Below are positions 10,643 through 23,400 of a stretch of 59,314 nucleotides of DNA, piece by piece. A model generated the notes under the pieces. The model did no database searches and was not told the DNA's origin. It worked only from the letters and a program-made list of their open reading frames with translations. Made by a program: the position numbers and the translations under genes. The DNA is taken from positions 1-59,314 of the forward strand of contig JANBQC010000102.1 in NCBI GenBank assembly GCA_027576995.1. The letters run 5' to 3'. This stretch comes from Dimargaris cristalligena (Eukaryota > Kickxellomycota > Dimargaritomycetes > Dimargaritales > Dimargaritaceae). Position 1 is the stretch's first letter. The number at the start of each line of letters is the position of its first letter.

Positions 10643-12486
10643 TTGGTGTTGGTTGTGGAGGAGGAAAGGAGAAACACCGCACAAATCAAACAAAACGCCT
10701 CCGCCCAATTGTTAACGCCCACTGCACTGATCCTCCGACAAGTGAACTTCCGAAACCGCCGCGCAATTCATTTATTGAACCAGCCCATCCCCCCCCCATA
10801 AATGTCGTGGATATCCAACCTTTTAGTACTCCAATTCGGCCCGACAATACCCTTACTACAGCTTGCACCGACTCTCATATATACATATATATAATTCCAC
10901 CAGGGATGTCGATCACCATAGTCGGCTATTTTGGGCCCTGCATGTGCCCATTTCACACGGCGTGGAGTACTGGGGACCATCCCTCGAAAAGGTAATAGCT
11001 TCACGAACAAACTATGAAAACATATATATAAGAACAGGCTCATCCACGGCCATTGCCCCAACTCACCTTTGCTTTCGTATCCAATCCCAATCCCAATCAC
11101 AACCCCCAACCTGCCAGTGGATATGAAGAGAGTAGTGCAATCAACCTAAATCTAGACTGTCCAGGCCTAGGAGAACTAGCGTAACAGGAGAGTAAACGCA
11201 ATGGGTGGGGGAGTCAGTGAGTTAAATAAAAAAATGGCCGTGCATCGGAATAACCCAAAAATGGGCTTAATTGACCCTCCACCAAAACACACAGGTATAC
11301 CGTGTCGCTTCGCCCTCTTCCTTGTATCTTCCCTCCTCCGTTCCGTTCTCCTCCCAGACGATCCGTAATTGGGCGGGAGTCCGCCCTGTATGTCACCCGA
11401 CAAAATACACTACGCGTCTTCAATAACAAATCCAAAAGCACTCCCGGAATGTGCACTATGTTAAAAACAAGGTACACGCACATGCACTGCCCAATCGGTC
11501 TATGTTGGTTAAGATAGGAAAGCCGCGAGGGAATATATCCGCGTATCATAACAATGCTATGGGTATAATTACCACTATTTTAACCCAGTTTCCAAAGAAC
11601 TAACCATGAGGCCACTTAAGTACTAAACAGCCGGGCGCAAGCCAAGCCTCAGCCATGGTGTGAACCTGATTATCCTGACATTGCAACTCCAGCAATGGGC
11701 CCCGATGCACAGTATATCAACTATTTTATTAGGTCGAGTGGGAGATGAAATTAATGAAATCCATGAAAATCTGCACTCAAGATGACAGGGATAAAAGGGT
11801 AATTCGACTTAAGAAGGAAACACACAGAACAGTGAACAGAAGTTAAGTTAAGTTAATATACGAGGAATTCAGATCAACGCCTGGACATACCCCATCAATA
11901 GAAGGCAGGAAAATGACTGGTCATTGGTAAAACAAATCTACTGAACAGTTATATATATATATATACCTATATATAACCATTTTTAAAACAATCGCCAAAG
12001 CTAAAAACAACGTAAAGCAGGAGGATAATGCATAGAAGTACAAGGATTTTTTTGGGAATTGAGGAGAGGGGGTGATGGTCTCTTGGGAATCAGTAATTAT
12101 AACTACTGATTGTATACAGAAAGTAATAAATGATAAGGCGATTAACAAAAAAGCACGACGAAGAGCTATGATGTCTACAAATGGCAGTATGGCGCATGTC
12201 AAGAATGGGAAAAATAGAACGGATATTTAAAAGACAAACGGAATGAAAATTAAATATGGTACATGCAACCAACAGGCTAACAGGCTAATATGGTGCTGTA
12301 GGTCACCCCAAATGGAGCTTCCCTAATCCAAGCACCGGGATGAAGAATCAGAGGATAGGGAGAGAGTGTGGTGGTGTAACGGGCTGATGAAAAGTGCAAA
12401 TGGCTACAAGCAGCGAGTGATTATGAATTCGTAAAAGCGGAGCTAAGCACCCAAACGGGAACGAGCCAGCCGAGCAGGAGGGGAAG

Positions 12487-12508
12487 AGAGAGAGAGAGAG
12501 AGAGAGGG
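12487..12508. repeat. (GA)n microsatellite
   Basis: About eleven GA units in intergenic DNA downstream of the RPAIN-like gene. Confidence 0.9.
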
Positions 12509-13011
12509 CGAAAAGAGGTTGGGTGATTTTCATCAGTACAACTAACTGCCCAAATGGGGGAAAAGGGTCTGGAGATAATATAATGTGTGGAAAACACAAA
12601 GATAAAACACACTCAGCCACCGAGACGGAACCTCCCCCCATGGATAGTGCGTGAAAGGACCTCGGGCTGGCTGATCCAAGCAATAACGATCAAGAATACA
12701 GTTGAATGAAAAAAGAAATTAGTCCTACAAAACACCAAAAAGAGAGGGAGGGAGAGATATCATGGTGGTCGGAAGGAATAGTGTAACCTGGGCCGGCGGC
12801 AATTGCCCACACCGAACATTTGCCCAACGTCCATGACATAAATAAAATAACAGTGTCAGACGGGTGGCGGATATGCTACGACGCGGATGACGAAGCGAGG
12901 ATACCCCAGCTCAACCCACAGTGATGAATGGGGAAAGGGTACACACCCCCTCTGCCATGGCCACCGTACACCTTATTCCCGATTATCCCGGCGCTCGGCC
13001 GGAAGACATCC

Positions 13012-13734
13012 CTACACAAGGTAATCATATCGACGGCAGTGGTGGCACTGGAATATCAGGGATTGATTGTCGAGGTCCAGGAAGGGTTTGAGGGCAATGA
13101 TGGGCTCGGCGGGACAGCTTTGCGCGTGTTCAGCTTGGCACTTTTCTAAGCGGCGAGTTAATTTAAGTAGCGCGTCCCTCTCGTGACCCGTATCAATAGA
13201 AAGACCGCAGTCGCAAGATATAATGGTACCGTTCAAGGTCAGGGAGCGAGTCTGGCATAATGGGCAGGGAACGTGGGCCCGGGTTCCGGGAGACGGACAA
13301 GACGTGGAACAAGTCGGAAACAGCGGATGCATAGGTGGTGGTGGCATGGCGAGGTAAGGGTATTGGACGACTAGGGTATTAGGGAGAGGCACAGTAAGAA
13401 GGGGGCCGCCCTGACAGGGGAAGTAGCCCGGGAACGGGACCCCAGAAGAAGACGAACTGACGTGCAACGCCGGGGGCACGGGTCGACCAAGGGGGGTGGC
13501 GTGGAGACTGGCCGGGTGTGTGGGCACACCCGACTTAGCGTCGGGTGCGAAATAGTGTCCGATGGGGCCAGCCTCGTGCACGGGGGAAATAGGAATCATA
13601 TGGGGACTCCCAACAACATGAATGAAGCCAGGGAAGGGGGATTCAGGTTCTCGACGGGTGCGTTTGGAGAAGTGCTGACCTGAGGGGATAACGTCGAGGT
13701 CCAGGTTGGCCTCAGCCATACGGTGTTTGCCCAT
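13012..13734 (-). CDS. RPA-interacting protein-like, C-terminal zinc domain
   Basis: 240-aa protein whose C-terminal third resembles the RPA-interacting protein (RPAIN/RIPalpha) C-terminal domain, which in animals helps bring replication protein A into the nucleus. The recognisable part begins near residue 160: CPLCQTRSLTLNGTIISCDC followed by GLSIDTG, a helix (LLKLTRRLEKCQAEHAQSC) and a final CHHCRRYDYLV. The paired CxxC/CxC and CHHC elements look like a zinc site, and the short C-terminal tail after the last Cys pair is typical. The first ~150 residues are Pro/Ser/His-rich with a basic patch (SKRTRREPE) and no similarity I can name. The first ATG is at 13734; the open frame continues upstream to 13785 only from a TTG codon, through AT-rich promoter-like sequence, so I chose 13734. 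Ends in TAG. Function is inferred from the C-terminal domain only. Confidence 0.75.
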   Translation of the reverse strand: MGKHRMAEANLDLDVIPSGQHFSKRTRREPESPFPGFIHVVGSPHMIPISPVHEAGPIGHYFAPDAKSGVPTHPASLHATPLGRPVPPALHVSSSSSGVPFPGYFPCQGGPLLTVPLPNTLVVQYPYLAMPPPPMHPLFPTCSTSCPSPGTRAHVPCPLCQTRSLTLNGTIISCDCGLSIDTGHERDALLKLTRRLEKCQAEHAQSCPAEPIIALKPFLDLDNQSLIFQCHHCRRYDYLV

Positions 13735-14581
13735 AGAAGGGGGGTTAAATATAAGAGAGGAAGGAGGAGGTATAGGGGAAAGCAAATGAGGAAGGTACGG
13801 ACAAAACAGGAGAGCGGGCCGGACTTTAGTAGAGAGAAATATAAATAAGGAATGAAAGAGCGTGAACGAAAGAGACTAGAAAGCCAAGCGTAATAAGAAC
13901 GAGGGATCGTCTGGTAAAAAAAATGAACGAGAGTGGGCCGAAGGAGGGGGGAGTATAAGAAAGCTGTAGAGAGGGTACTGAAGCCGAAGAAGACCAGTAG
14001 TGTGTGTAGCGTCGGGCAAGGTTCACAAAAGAAAGGATATACAACGGAAGAACTAAAGAAAAGTATTGAGTAAAAAGTGGTTTCGAGATGAACCAAAGTC
14101 AGCGAGCTTTCAAATAGGCAGGCGCGGGGAATAGGGGGAAGAGGGAGGGGAAGAGAACAGCCACCGAGGAGACGGGCAAGAAGTAATAGCCAAGGTAACC
14201 AAAAGAAGTTCGCAGTGAGGGAGAAAGGGAGAGAGAGAGGGGCACCTAACTGAGCAGCAAGGGACACCTTGGGACAAGGGAAAGCACGCGCCAGGCCGTA
14301 GTGCGGGATAAGAGTACAGAGGCGAGCCAAAGTGGGGAGGGAGGTCTCTCCAGAGTGATGAAAAAAACAAGAGGGCGCTTGGTGGAGGATTGGTTAGTAG
14401 AGAGTTTCGAGCGGAGTTGATAAATTGAAAAGAACAAGGAAGTAGTCAAGTGAAAAAATGGCAACGGAGGTAAGGTGACTCTGATTAAAAGGTCAGGGCA
14501 TATGGACATGCAACCAAAAGTGCAAAGCTGAAGCAGCACCACAAACACTACAGGCTAAATCCACGGGCCGGATGGTCAACG

Positions 14582-14601
14582 TATATATATATATATATAT
14601 A
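14582..14601. repeat. (TA)n microsatellite
   Basis: Ten TA units in intergenic DNA. Confidence 0.95.
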
Positions 14602-15361
14602 GATGTGTATGTAATTATCAAGAATAAGTAGACAGGGTCAGCAACCAGAGTTAGCCAAGATGAAGAGAGACAGAGGGAGCGGGAGGGTAAGGTATGCCTT
14701 GTTCACACTCACACTCCCACAGACACGCGCACGCAAGTAGGCCACAGTTAACAAGTGAATATTACAAGGAAGTATAGTCAACGGGTACGAATAGCAGCGA
14801 TGGTGCAAGGACAAGTGAGATAGGAGAGTGGCGGGGTGTGTGGGGCAATGGAGTAGTGGTGGTGGGTAGTGAAGAAACACCAAAGCCAACCAGATGGGCT
14901 ATTGATAATGAAACTAATAGATGTATACCAGAAGAGAGGCGGGACACAGCACTATTCAAGGGCAGTATTGGAATGTGGGGGATATATAAAAGGAAAACTG
15001 GATTAGATATATCCTAGTGTAAATACGGATAAGGAGGGTATTCTCGAAACCCTGTTGAAAATTTAATAATAATATCATACAGTTTTTTTAGGGGGAAAAG
15101 GCATAGAATAGCCCCGGTGGTGGGGCCGGGGTTCTTCTATTTCAAGTCTAGTTCGATACAGGCCCATCTCACAGCGGGCAGGGCTATATTCGGCAATGAC
15201 CCGTATGCCATATACGCCCAATTGCACCTACCTACCTTATATAAATACGATGGACCACTTCCATGGTGGAATAGAGAGCGAGCAGCAGTTAGGCAAGGGG
15301 CAGAGAGAAAGAGAGTGGGGCAACATAAATGTGATTGATTGAAATCCCAGCGATCAGTCGG

Positions 15362-15701
15362 TTAGGGTTAGTGAGGGGAGGGAAAGAAAGTGCGGCGTTG
15401 CGGGCGATTTGACGGATGGACAAGTTGGGGAACCAATATTGTAGTTATTCACCCCCAAATGAATGAGCAGCAGACCAACGCACACTGGTGAAGCACACAC
15501 ATACACACCGCCGATACGACGTATGAAACAACGTTAGGGTTAGAGATGGGAGACTTAGAGGGTTACTCACGTGAATGTGCCGCGCTGAATGTGTCAAACA
15601 GCAAGAACAGTCAATTGGTATATATATATATATATATAATAGTCAGGGCTGCCAAAGCGAAAGAAATAACGAAAGTGAAGAAGAAGTAGAAAGGGTTAGG
15701 G
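15362..15701 (+). promoter_or_regulatory. Cluster of three telobox-like TTAGGG motifs
   Basis: TTAGGGTTAG occurs at 15362-15371 and 15534-15543, and GGGTTAGGG at 15693-15701, all in the same orientation within 340 bases. In fungi such motifs can bind Tbf1-like or telomere-repeat-binding factors at promoters of ribosomal protein or snoRNA genes. No gene can be assigned to it here, so a promoter role is only a suggestion; short interstitial telomere repeats are the alternative. Confidence 0.35.
15619..15639. repeat. (TA)n microsatellite
   Basis: About ten TA units lying between the second and third telobox-like motifs. Confidence 0.95.
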
Positions 15702-16454
15702 AGAGCAGGCCGGGCCATCTCCCTTGGTTTAAATACACCTCCACCGACCCTCCTCGGGTGAATATATGCGTGCATATATCTTCCAATTCGCCTAAAGCAA
15801 AGGGCCGGTGTGAAGGGGGGGTCGGTCCTCTTTGCTTCATAGCGCCGATCTCATAATAGAAGGGTAACCTAATCTCATGGTAGGTTGGTGAGACTGCACC
15901 ACGTCTTTCCTTCTCACCGTATCCGCGGAGTTCCGTTTCCTTTAAGTTCCGCTATCTGTTCCTTTCTGCGGCAAAACTTCTTGCAAACAGCGTTTGGATG
16001 TCAGAGGGTTGCCGATTGAGGAGGGGCAATACTTTAATATATACAAGGACAGAGCTCTTCCCAAGACCCCACCCCAGTAATTCGGATTCGTGTTTCAAGG
16101 GAAGAAACCCAGATATAATAACAATGGCCATGGGTCGCAGCTATCTTCAGGTGGCGGGGGCCTTTCCCCTCGGAATCCCTCTGATCTTCCATAAATATAC
16201 ATCAAAATCCCGGATATCCCACCCAGCACCCTCCACACTCAAATGTTAGGCAAGGTCAAGGCCAATAAAAGGAAGGGCCTCCGTTCTCGACAGCTATTGG
16301 CTTCCCATTTATCGGGCAATGACCCGTCTCCGCTGTCACCCGTGAAAATCGACCGCCCACTGTAATGTCTGGATCAGTCTGGCCTTAACTGCACGGGGCG
16401 TGGTTGATGTTATACAAGGCTGTATAGTCTATGGCGTGTATTCCTTTAAAAATA

Positions 16455-16471
16455 ATCCGGCTTAGCCGGAT
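16455..16471. repeat. 17-nt perfect palindrome followed by T run
   Basis: ATCCGGCTTAGCCGGAT: an 8-bp stem with a single-base loop, followed by GGGGTTTTT. It resembles a bacterial intrinsic terminator in form, but the DNA is eukaryotic and there is no adjacent gene, so function is unknown. Confidence 0.6.
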
Positions 16472-16835
16472 GGGGTTTTTATGTCCTAAATGGCCCTCCG
16501 ATTAGTAAGAGTGTATGGCCAACTGGGGGGGGGGACTTTCGCCCTCAGCTGCACTCAACTGTATATAGGCACTTTCTCCGATTCTCAACCGTTCTTATAT
16601 TATTTTTTTAAAGGAGGAGGGGGCGTATTGTAGTATACTGCACATCAACCGGCTTCACCCAATGCCATGGCAACCGGCTTCCACTTCCCCGCTTTCGTTG
16701 CAGCGGGCCCCTTTCGGGCGGGTTGCCCTAGTCCCACTCATTCGGGTAGCACGGGTGGCAGGTCAGTGCACACACCCACACCACTGCCGCTGGCCGGAAT
16801 CGGTTACTTATTGACCGCTCTCTTTCACCCGCTTC

Positions 16836-16856
16836 CTCTCTCTCTCTCTCTCTCTC
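16836..16856. repeat. (CT)n microsatellite
   Basis: About ten CT units. It creates an artificial Leu/Ser-rich open frame at 16667-17092 that I do not accept as a gene. Confidence 0.9.
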
Positions 16857-18990
16857 ACTCACTCCCTCTCACCCACTTGCTTTCATTCCAAGACCTCTCT
16901 GCTCATACATTTTTATTGTCCTGCCGACCAGCCCCCCTTCGCGCGCCCCGGGTGCAGTCCTGCACTCCACAAAAGTCACCTTCCCGCCCATCTATCTTAT
17001 GGGCCGGACAAGTCGATATACACAGGGAAGGTGAAACGGCCTCATCCGGAATGCGACCCCTCCACTATTATAAGCCGTCGACCGGAAGCTAGACTGATCT
17101 GTAAGACATATTCGGCGGGTTCACTTGGTGGCTAATCACCCAATACTATATTTCTAGTAATTATTTATAGTGATTATATACACAGGGAAACCTCGGGCCA
17201 CGGAATTCCTCCAAAAAAATATGGCTTCATCAGGACTTGTTCGCACACGAAACTATTGTGATTTGCCTGGCAAATATTAGTAATGCATCGGTTATTCCGA
17301 TGCCCGCCAGTTGATTCCCAATCATATGGCGTGTGTTTACCCTCGTTTGTTGGGTCACCACCACACTACCAGAGCCCCCCATACGCCGTTACTGTCTCCG
17401 GCCGGCGTGAGGCGTTCCATACGGAAAACCTTGCTTCATGGTTAACACGTTATCGATTAAACCGGCCCGGATTTTGTTTTCTCTCTTTCCGAACCGTCCA
17501 ATTGACTTCCAACCGACCGGGGTGGTTTTTGATGACCATTGCGATGGTAAAGAGACCTGTGGTATGTAGGACACAGTCGAGGAGATAAGGGATGAGCGGA
17601 AAACCCGGCAGGGAGTGGATAATAAGTGGGGAAATGGGGAGAGAAGCGACCATGGCCTAAAGCAATATAGTCGCGGACGAGAATCGATAAGGGATGAGAT
17701 TAGCCGCAAGGTGGTAGTATAATATGGGTAACACTGGCGGATCCTGAAACAATTCTAAAATGCAGACTATAAGAGGGGTCTGGACACACACACACATTAA
17801 AATGGGTTTGAATTGCAGTATGTGTAGTATAGTTACATTTATCGGCATGGCTTTTTTAGTCTCAATGGATTCACTCCTTACTAAAGACACCCAAGTTGAC
17901 ATGGTGGGGTATTAATCCTACTACTATCTTCACTATCCCCCGCAGCTACTTGAGCCACCTTCTGTTCGTGACTACTAAGATTAAAATAAATACATGAAAC
18001 TGCCCTTCCCCCACATAAACCCCATCATATTACCCACTGTATTCTCGAGGGCGGTGCATTTTATTATAATTTCTGAACCCCCCCCCCCGACACACACCCA
18101 CTCACACATATATATACACACTCGAAACAGAAAACCAGTCTCTCATTTCAACGGTCCCAACTCTGTTCCACCATTGGTTAAACGGCACAGCCTCAGCGTT
18201 TCAAACACCGATTGATAGCAAAAAAATCAATAAAAGTAGGCCCAGCCGTTGCTAACTGGGCTGATCAGGTTTCATGGCGGATCTACAAGGTGGGTGATGA
18301 TGATGATGAAACGACGGGTTGAGAGGTCCGATGAATATGAATGCCAGTGACGAGGGATCAGTATCAAACAAGGTCCAACTTGGCTAATCAGCCACATCAC
18401 TCCAGTTACTGTTTTTCTGTATACATCGGTTCATCCTCCGTCTCTTTATTTTCTTATTTAAAAAAAGGTACTTGTCGGCAATAATTACGTTACGTATTGC
18501 CCTAAAGGGCCGATAAGATCCCGAGTACATTTAGTTGGGTATTTACTCGTGGTTGTATGTACGCTAAACCCGGGTGAGCGGGTACGTATGCGTAAAGGGC
18601 TAACATATATATAGTTAGTATTATTCATTCAAGTTATTTACCCGGACCGATCGTCACCTCTCTTTTTAATCCTGAAGGTGGTTTGTTGTTTACTCGACTA
18701 CCTTCTTAATTGTATAAATGTGGACAACGTATCAGCCTCGGCAACCAGTGCACATGGGGTGGCCTAGTGAATGGAAGGAATGTACCCTTATAGTTGTTTT
18801 TTTAAAAAAAGTGCAAAGTATCACCACCCTTTCCCGTTTATCAAAGTACTGTATTAAACATACCAGGCGATTTCTATAACATGACTGTGTTGTACTACAG
18901 TCTCAATGACCAGTCTCCTTGACGAAACAAGCGAATATCCCTCCACTTACCCTACCTTTTTGTTTTGGTCACTTTAATGCCCAACATTTT

Positions 18991-19007
18991 ATATATATAT
19001 ATATATA
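18991..19007. repeat. (TA)n microsatellite
   Basis: Eight AT units in intergenic DNA. Confidence 0.95.
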
Positions 19008-20407
19008 ACATAATTTAGGCATATGTACCGTGGCGGATTGATATATCTAATGTAACACTGTTTGAACCAGTAATTCCATTCCCTCCCGAATTTACTTTAT
19101 TGTCTTTACAGCCTATAGGAAGGCCCCGATTACAATGCATTAGTGTTAGTGAGTATGGGTGGGTGGATAAATGACATGGGTGGGGGAGAGTAGGAGACAG
19201 GCTAGTATCCCATCAAACACTACGAACAGTGTGTGTCAGAATTTAAACTATCGAACCTGAGTTTGGTAATGTGGAATGGTATTTATCGCCTCGAATTATT
19301 CCACTGGTGTGGGTGGACCGGTTTAGGAAAGGTGGGTGGGCGGCCCGGTGGCTCAGCGACAACAGTCATACATACCAGATGTGACTTTATTTTCGGAGTA
19401 GACTGGTCAATAAAATACTGATGCAACCCCAGTTATAAATATTTAGGGGGCTATTAATAGTGTCGCTAGGGCGGTTGATTCGTGTACTATACACTTAACG
19501 TTCATAATAGCCGAGTATTTTACAAAATCCCCAACTTTTTTTTATAGAAAAATTGTCCGTCAAAATAACCATCCATACTTTTGATTATCTGTGGGTGGGA
19601 AAGGGTATTGTCAATCAACGTAAGTGTTTGGAAGTGTATAATCTCATACAAAAAAACCCCCCAGAGAGTGTATATGGGTGAGATACAGAGGAATGGACCG
19701 GGTGGCCTTGACGTCCATGCCCATGCCCACCCCACCTCACCCACACATCCCCGCCGACACACACACTGACCCCTCGAATGCGCACCGGCATAATTAGACG
19801 GATCCCCGCCACATAATCACCGCTCTTCCTCTCCCACACTTAACAAAGGCCCAGACGTTTCAGCCTTGTGTCCTGAAACAGATACCCGGCCAATAGAATA
19901 TCCACTCCACTTGAGATACTCTTAGAGTATTGGATGATATACCTGGAGACCATGGATATAAAATTTGCGGTGTTCTGTTATTAGGATCACACATGAAACG
20001 CGATGTCTAAAAAAAAAAAGAAATTTCTAACAGGCTACTCCGCAAGGCACTTCGACAATGTGGCTGGAGACCCATTTGGTAACTGCCCGAGACTTGAGTG
20101 TCAATCGAAAGCCTTAATTTATAAGAAATATAGACGCCGCTACCATTATAACCACATAAAACGGAAAAATCGAGCCTCGAATTATTATTTTTTTAAAAAA
20201 AATCACTTGAAATGTCTAACACCACCAAATAGGTCGCAGAATCTCCCCATTGGTGAGAGAGGTTTAGCTTACAACATTGATAAAATCACCAAGGAATTAA
20301 AATTACGGCGCTGCAAATCCACACGCGAAATTGAAAGTTATAGAATCCCAATCCCAATCCAAAATAAAATGATAATCGAATTGTAGCTGGGCACACAGCT
20401 ACATCAC

Positions 20408-23400
20408 TTAATTGACGCGGAAAACATTGATAATATCCGAACGGTACTGATTAAACTGGACTTCCGTCACATTGCCCGGAATCAAAAACTGGAAAGTTTT
20501 CCCTTCCATGTGGTTGTAGCCCGCATTCTCTGGTTCCCTGGCCCCGCCCCGATTCCCGTTAGTGGCCGGTTTCGCGGCCACGTCTTTCGAGGATTGGCCG
20601 TTACCGGGGGCGGAAGGCGCCGGGGTGGGATCAGTGGGAACGCCCTCCCACCGGTCGCCTACTTCTTCTTCTTCTGGGCGGACCACCTTGGGAGGATTGG
20701 CCACGGGTGGCGGCGGGGGGGAATTCCGCTGTGGTCTATTTCCATTCCCCGGGGTAGTGGCATGCACAGGATGATTAACCCGGCCCATGAGCTGGGCCTG
20801 CGTGAACGAGGTCAAAAAGCCCTTGATACATTTAAATACCATCGTGGTTCGTTTCTGTAGATACGCATCGCGGGTTAGGGAGTCGGCCGTTTCCTGGAGT
20901 CGGTCGGGGTCACTTAGGAAGTACGGCGGTAGGGTTAGTGTGCCAATGTCGAACCGGGTCATGGCATCCATCACCAGCTGGAGACTGCGGGCCTCGACGC
21001 TTTGCTGATTCAGCGAGTACTGGAGACCCCCGCCACTGGGGGCGGTTCGGTCAGTGGTCGCCGGACTGCTGGTGGAGGCGATGGCTTGGGCCGTTGGGAC
21101 CCGGGTGGCATACAAAACGTCATCCGGTAGGACCACGTGGAAGACGACGTGGACCAAGGGTAGGTTAGAATGCCGGGTGACCAGAATATCTCCCGGTCGA
21201 ATGGACTGGCCCCCCGTCGTAAGCTGGCGATAGCTGGCCTCGAGCTGTTCCGACACGGACGGGAAATGATATTCCGTCGTTTGTTGGCACTGTTTGAAAA
21301 AATACTGGTTGGCCGTGTTCCCCAAATAGTAGTAGCGTATTTCATTATCAAGGGGGTTGTCGTCAACAACACCCAGGCCTAAACTTGATGACGATGGAAA
21401 TGACGTGGACAGACCATCGATAGTCCCTCCGGTACTATTGCCCTCCCAATCGCGAGGGGACAGTAGCAGGACCACCGCATTAAGTAGAGGCGAGTAAATC
21501 GAAGCCGCCGTTTGGGCCTGGACCGCCATACGCCGGGCCGGGTGTTTGGGTAAACTTAGGAATGATTCGTGGTTGGTGGCGCTGAGGCGGAGATTATGGG
21601 TCAACGGAATCGGTTTACCCAAGGAAATCGTGAAATTGTCGACAAACGACATTTGCCTCAGTTCCTCCTCGACCGCGGCGGCGAATTCATCGGACATGTC
21701 CTGTGGCCGGGCGGTCAGGGGCGGTGCGCTTAGCGCTGTCAGGTCACCCAGACTAGAGCCGCTGTCGCTTACTGTAGGCCCCCGGGGTCCGGCGAAAACC
21801 GAGACCGGGTCGGCTAGTTCGAGACTAATCAAAGGGCCTGTGGTCTCGGCTTGGTCGGCGGTCGGTACTGGGTCCGATTCCATCTGTTGTCGGGCTACGG
21901 GGACCCAGGCGCGGGTCAGACGGCCCAGTTTAAGGGCCAGTGATCGGGCCCGTCCGTCGCCAATGTACGAGGCAAAGGCGGCAGTGCGGCCGCGGAGTTC
22001 GTCAGAATCTACCATTTCCTTTTTGGGAGCCGCCACCACAGCCGCCGGTGCTACTGTCGTTTTCACGGAGGAGGAGTCGTTAACCTGGACCAATGTCGGG
22101 TTGGGGTCCCCTTCCGCCTTGGTCGTTGATTCCACCCCCAAGCCCTGCGGATAGAGTGTACTACCACACACCACCGCTGGGTTGATGCTACCGTTAGTGC
22201 TGGTGGACAAAAGGGGGGATGCCGAATTAGTGCTTCGGGCCACCAAAGGGGTCCGTGGCGAATGGGGAGTCGAAATACCGGAGTTCGCCTCGGATGAAAA
22301 CGAGGCCGTGATAGGGCTAAACGCCATCGTGGGCGTAGGCGCGGTGCTCGTTCCCGGCGAGGATGACGAATAAATGGACGATGTCCCACCCCCCTCCGAA
22401 CCTGCATACAAATGGGCGGTGATGGACAAGGCCCGGGGGGATTTGGCCCGATGGAAGTTGATAATGTCGGGTTTGGTCAATAGAATATTGATGGCCCGGT
22501 CCATATCCCCTTGGTATAGGCGTAGGGAGGTGATGGACTGTTCCAGCTCGAATCCCATTTCGGTCAGGGATTGGATTTCGTTGGCGTGCTGTTGGCAGAA
22601 CTGCTCATAGTCGGTACGCTCTAATTCGCCTTCGGCGGGTTCCGCCAAGGTGGGGCTGGCTGATGAGGCGGATAGCCCGAGTCCCTTAAGGGGGTTAGTA
22701 ATGGGCGGTCCTTCAGTGAGGGGTTGGGTAGTAGTGACAGGGCGGGTCGGTCGAAGGGGCCGGAGACACTCGGGATCAATGGTATGGGCAAACTCGGCAA
22801 ATCCAGCCTGGAGAATGGCCCGGGTTAATTGTCGGGTATCAAGTACTAGCTCTGACAACTGTTCTGGGCCATGGGTGGCGGAGGCATCATCCGCAGCGGT
22901 TGCTGGTGGAAGGGAAAACCGCGACCGTCGGCAGTGTTGGTATAACAGGGGAATAAATGCACGATAGTCTTTCCGTTGGATTGCCTTAGCCTCGTCAATC
23001 AGCTTGTCCCAGATATAGTCCAGAGTGGAAGGGTTCTCAATGTCTCGGAAATAAAGTTGGAATCGGCCAACGGGCTCAGGGAGGCTGATTTTACGATTGG
23101 ATCTAGTCGTGAAAGGCGATAATATAATTTTCCAAATAATAATAATAATAATGAAATTAGAGTAGGTTGGCGAAGAGCCGACTGTGCAGAGTTGGTAAGT
23201 GCTACGCGGTTGACGTATCTACAATGCCAAGTTCGCAACCGTGGTTTATATAGCCACTTACCCTTTTTTAATCGCCCGGCACGAGCGCTCCTTCTCGGCG
23301 ACTAGCGACCGGATCACAGCGGCATTGTATCGCTCGATTTCCAGAAGGGCGTCAAATAGTAAAGGTAGGGACGAACTGGTCAGGGATTGGTAAGATTCGG

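Larger units (their letters stand above)
9620..13011. other. Long intergenic region, no supported gene
   Basis: Contains TA tracts (9841-9861, 11950-11965), a TAGTCAGT-type simple repeat (about 10540-10640), a run of CCAATC units near 11085-11100 and a (GA)n tract at about 12487-12508. No frame shows a recognisable domain. A minus-strand frame at 11921-12202 would encode two hydrophobic stretches but runs through a TA microsatellite and is not credible. Confidence 0.55.
13735..20407. other. 6.7-kb region without a supported gene
   Basis: The left part (13.75-14.7 kb) is A/G-rich on the plus strand, giving long but Leu/Pro/Ser-biased minus-strand frames that I regard as artefacts. The rest is AT-rich with TA tracts (14582-14601, 15619-15639, 18991-19007), a (CT)n run at about 16836-16856, a GATGAT run near 18296 and a polyC run near 18080. 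Three TTAGGG-type motifs cluster at 15.36-15.70 kb. A 17-nt perfect palindrome lies at 16455. I found no tRNA B box paired with an A box. A non-coding RNA gene is possible but not demonstrable here. Confidence 0.5.

Noticed and set aside
11921..12202. 93-codon minus-strand frame with two hydrophobic segments
   Set aside because: Runs through a TA microsatellite, giving a Tyr/Ile repeat; hydrophobicity follows from T-rich DNA.
13596..14330. 244-codon minus-strand frame with many hydrophobic residues
   Set aside because: Results from an A/G-rich plus strand read in reverse and overlaps the RPAIN-like gene in another frame.
16667..17092. 141-codon plus-strand frame
   Set aside because: Built around a (CT)n microsatellite giving Leu/Ser repeats; no conserved feature.
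20003..20386. 127-codon plus-strand frame next to the FERRY3-like 3' end
   Set aside because: Lys/Tyr/Arg-rich AT-driven composition, starts in a polyA run, no domain; looks like chance.
21546..22154. 202-codon plus-strand frame opposite the FERRY3-like gene
   Set aside because: Shadow of the low-complexity insert on the other strand.
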